Part shown: piece by piece, positions 7,057 to 8,777 of the stretch
Layout: each line of letters begins with the position of its first letter
Position numbering within the stretch: the stretch's first letter is position 1
From: Natronohydrobacter sp.
GTDB taxonomy: Bacteria; Pseudomonadota; Alphaproteobacteria; Rhodobacterales; Rhodobacteraceae
Direction of reading: 5' to 3'
Length of the DNA stretch: 8,777 nt
NCBI GenBank assembly: GCA_007118445.1
Contig: SKRP01000156.1
Coordinates: 1-8,777 of the forward strand
The notes under the pieces: model-generated
The model's input: only the letters and a program-made list of their open reading frames with translations
Told to the model about the DNA's origin: nothing
Database searches by the model: none
Program-made: the position numbers and the translations under genes

Positions 7057-7953
7057 ATGTCGCTCGCCGCTCTGAAGACTGACCGCTCGACCAAGACCGC
7101 CATAATGCGTGTGATGATCAGCCGCGCGCAGATGGCGCAGGATGAACTGGCAGCGCATGGCTGTCAGGCAAGCCTGCATGAGTTGCGCAAGCGTGTGAAG
7201 GAATTGCGGGGCATGTTGCGCCTGCTGCGACCAGGCCTGAAACAGGCCCGGATCCATGATGGCCGCTTGCGCGACGCGGCCCGCGCGCTTTCCCCGGCGC
7301 GCGATCTTGAAGTGATGCTGGGCAGCTTCGACACAGTGACCGCAAGACTGCGCGAGCCGAAACATTTCGATGTGCTGCGCGACCGGATCCTTGCCAGAAT
7401 GGCAGCGACCGAAGTCCAGGACCGGCACACAGCCCTGAGGCGCTATGCCCAAAGCATCCATGATTTGCAGGCAGACCTGACGGATCTCAGGCTCTCCGAA
7501 AAGGCGTCACATCTGCTCTGGGCGGGCACGACCAAGACATTTCGCGCCGCTCAGCGCCACCAACAAGCCGCGCAGGACGCGTTCGCTGCTGGCCCTGACG
7601 CGACGCCGTTCCACGAATGGCGCAAATGGGTCAAGCGGCACTGGTATCAGGCACGGTTCCTGGTCATGATCAGACCGAAGGAAATGAAAGCCCATCTCAA
7701 GAGCATAGACACGCTGGGGCTGGTGCTTGGAACGCATAACGACCTTGATGTCATGATGCATTTTCTCGAAACCGAAGCCGCGCACTCCCCCGAACTGGAC
7801 CCTGCGCGCGCGATTTTCCGCCGCCATGTCCTGCACCAGCGCAAGCAGCTGGCGCAAGAGGCGCTGGATCTGGCCCAGACCACCCTTGCCACCCCGCCCG
7901 AAACACTCATAGCGTGCTGGCAGGGCTGGTGGCGGGACTGGCGCGCGGCCTAA
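7057..7953 (+). CDS. CHAD-domain protein
   Basis: A 298-residue soluble protein made of two related helical halves. The first has HELRKRVKELR (41-51) and later LSPARDLEVML (78-88); the second has HEWRKWVKRHW (186-196) and LGTHNDLDVMM (224-234). The HxxRKxxK motif with a following [RH][ND]LD element is the signature of CHAD domains, whose two four-helix bundles form a basic groove that binds inorganic polyphosphate in studied members. No CYTH/triphosphatase domain is fused to it, so this is the stand-alone form. There are many Lys and Arg, and no membrane segment or signal peptide. The ATG at 7057 lacks a good ribosome site; the ATG at 7105 (MRVMISRAQ) is an alternative that keeps all motifs. 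Its stop codon overlaps that of the convergent lysyl-tRNA synthetase gene. A polyphosphate-related role is inferred from the family. Confidence 0.88.
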   Translation: MSLAALKTDRSTKTAIMRVMISRAQMAQDELAAHGCQASLHELRKRVKELRGMLRLLRPGLKQARIHDGRLRDAARALSPARDLEVMLGSFDTVTARLREPKHFDVLRDRILARMAATEVQDRHTALRRYAQSIHDLQADLTDLRLSEKASHLLWAGTTKTFRAAQRHQQAAQDAFAAGPDATPFHEWRKWVKRHWYQARFLVMIRPKEMKAHLKSIDTLGLVLGTHNDLDVMMHFLETEAAHSPELDPARAIFRRHVLHQRKQLAQEALDLAQTTLATPPETLIACWQGWWRDWRAA

Positions 7954-8777
7954 CGCAACTCGCCCGCCAGCCCGGTCTCGATCAGCGCGACAGTCTCTGC
8001 GACACCGTAAAGCGCGATGAAACTGCCCCAGCGCGGGCCCTGGCTCGCGCCCAGAAGCACCTCATAGAGCACCTTGAACCAGTCGCGCAGGCTGTCAAAC
8101 CCATGCGCCTTGCCCGTGTCGCGCACGACCGACATGAACACTTCCTCGCTCAGATCCGGGAACTCTGCGGCATATTGCGCAGGCACCTGCCCGGTTGCTG
8201 CGATCTCGCGCAGCCGGTCCAGCAGATCCACAAGCGCCGCTCGCTCGGCATCCGTGGGTGCGCGGTAGGACAGGGTGGGGGCGACGAAATCCTTGAAATA
8301 GCGCACCGCAAACCCTGCCGCCTGATCCAGATCCGGGTGGGTTTCGGGCGCGGCCTCGGGGGCGTAGCGGCGGATGAAGCCCCAGAGCGTCGCCTTGTCC
8401 TCGGCCCGCGCGACCGAGACCAGATTGAGCAGCAACGAAAAACTGACCACCATCCCGCTTTCCGGCACATCCCCGCCATGGATATGCCAGACCGGATTGG
8501 CGGCCTGTTGCTCCGGCGTCTGGCCCGGATAGGCGCGCAATTGCTGGTGGTATTCATCAACGGCCTTGGGGATCACATCCCAGGACAGCCGCTTGGCCGT
8601 GCGCGGCTTGAGGAACATGTAATAGGACAGGCTCTCGGTCGCGGCATAGGTCAGCCATTCGTCAATCGTCAGCCCGTTGCCCTTGGACTTCGAGATCTTC
8701 TCACCATTTTCATCAAGGAACAGCTCATAGACGAAATGCTCGGGCTTCTTGCCGCCCAATATCTCGCAAATCCGGTC
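7950..8777 (-). CDS. lysK: class I lysyl-tRNA synthetase, C-terminal part (partial)
   Basis: Charges tRNA-Lys with lysine in the cytosol. The window holds the last 275 codons; the frame stays open to the right edge and starts there with DRICEILGG, so the N-terminal HIGH half of the Rossmann domain is outside. The KMSKS-type loop is KISKSKG (27-33 of the visible part), preceded by PEHFVYELFLDENG, which is typical of the class I enzyme used by most alphaproteobacteria and archaea in place of the class II LysS. The rest is the helical C-terminal domain with the conserved DSLRDWFKVLYEVLLGASQGPRWGSFIALYG stretch near the end, split here by its two halves FKVLYEVLLG and GPRWGSF. The gene is convergent with the CHAD gene, sharing 4 bp at the stops, with no terminator visible between them. 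Confidence 0.96.
   Translation of the reverse strand, partial: DRICEILGGKKPEHFVYELFLDENGEKISKSKGNGLTIDEWLTYAATESLSYYMFLKPRTAKRLSWDVIPKAVDEYHQQLRAYPGQTPEQQAANPVWHIHGGDVPESGMVVSFSLLLNLVSVARAEDKATLWGFIRRYAPEAAPETHPDLDQAAGFAVRYFKDFVAPTLSYRAPTDAERAALVDLLDRLREIAATGQVPAQYAAEFPDLSEEVFMSVVRDTGKAHGFDSLRDWFKVLYEVLLGASQGPRWGSFIALYGVAETVALIETGLAGELR

Noticed and set aside
6958..7461. upstream extension of the DUF4864 frame to 301 residues
   Set aside because: The extension runs antisense through the CHAD gene; the signal peptide and GGAGG place the start at 6957.

Overview
The window looks like chromosomal DNA of a GC-rich alphaproteobacterium, most likely a member of the Rhodobacterales (Roseobacter/Rhodobacter relatives). 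This rests on protein character (class I lysyl-tRNA synthetase, DUF4212 and DUF4864 proteins, a beta-helix protein of the kind seen in roseobacters), on codon use, and on promoter-like TTGAC boxes with poor -10 elements. The genus cannot be set from the sequence alone. No tRNA, rRNA, CRISPR array, transposase or insertion sequence is visible.

Left part (1-2916, all minus strand): an acetate-use block read in the order acs (acetyl-CoA synthetase), adk-like adenylate kinase, then a DUF4212 small membrane protein cut by the left edge. DUF4212 proteins normally precede a sodium:solute symporter. Acs makes AMP and pyrophosphate, adenylate kinase returns AMP to ADP, and the DUF4212/symporter pair would bring in the substrate. 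Together they form a plausible uptake, activation and AMP-recycling unit. acs and adk are only 4 nt apart.

Region 2917-3376 is non-coding and partly AT-rich. It holds two promoter-like elements with the same architecture facing acs, a 15-nt perfect palindrome surrounded by CGCAAA-type half-sites, and a terminator-like hairpin.

Middle part (3377-6374): an orphan P-loop (NMP-kinase-like) protein on the plus strand runs tail-to-tail into a 762-residue parallel beta-helix protein of the pectate-lyase-3 type on the minus strand. The two coding regions overlap by 29 bp, and a perfect 12-bp hairpin lies just inside the end of the P-loop gene. The beta-helix protein has no visible signal peptide, so a phage- or gene-transfer-agent-like spike role is one possibility.

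Right part (6556-8777): a secreted DUF4864 protein (minus) is divergent from a CHAD-domain protein (plus). The CHAD gene ends in a 4-bp overlap with the stop codon of class I lysyl-tRNA synthetase (minus), which runs off the right edge. Most of the window is ordinary housekeeping and conserved accessory DNA. The best leads are the orphan P-loop protein, the unsecreted beta-helix protein and the acs control region.
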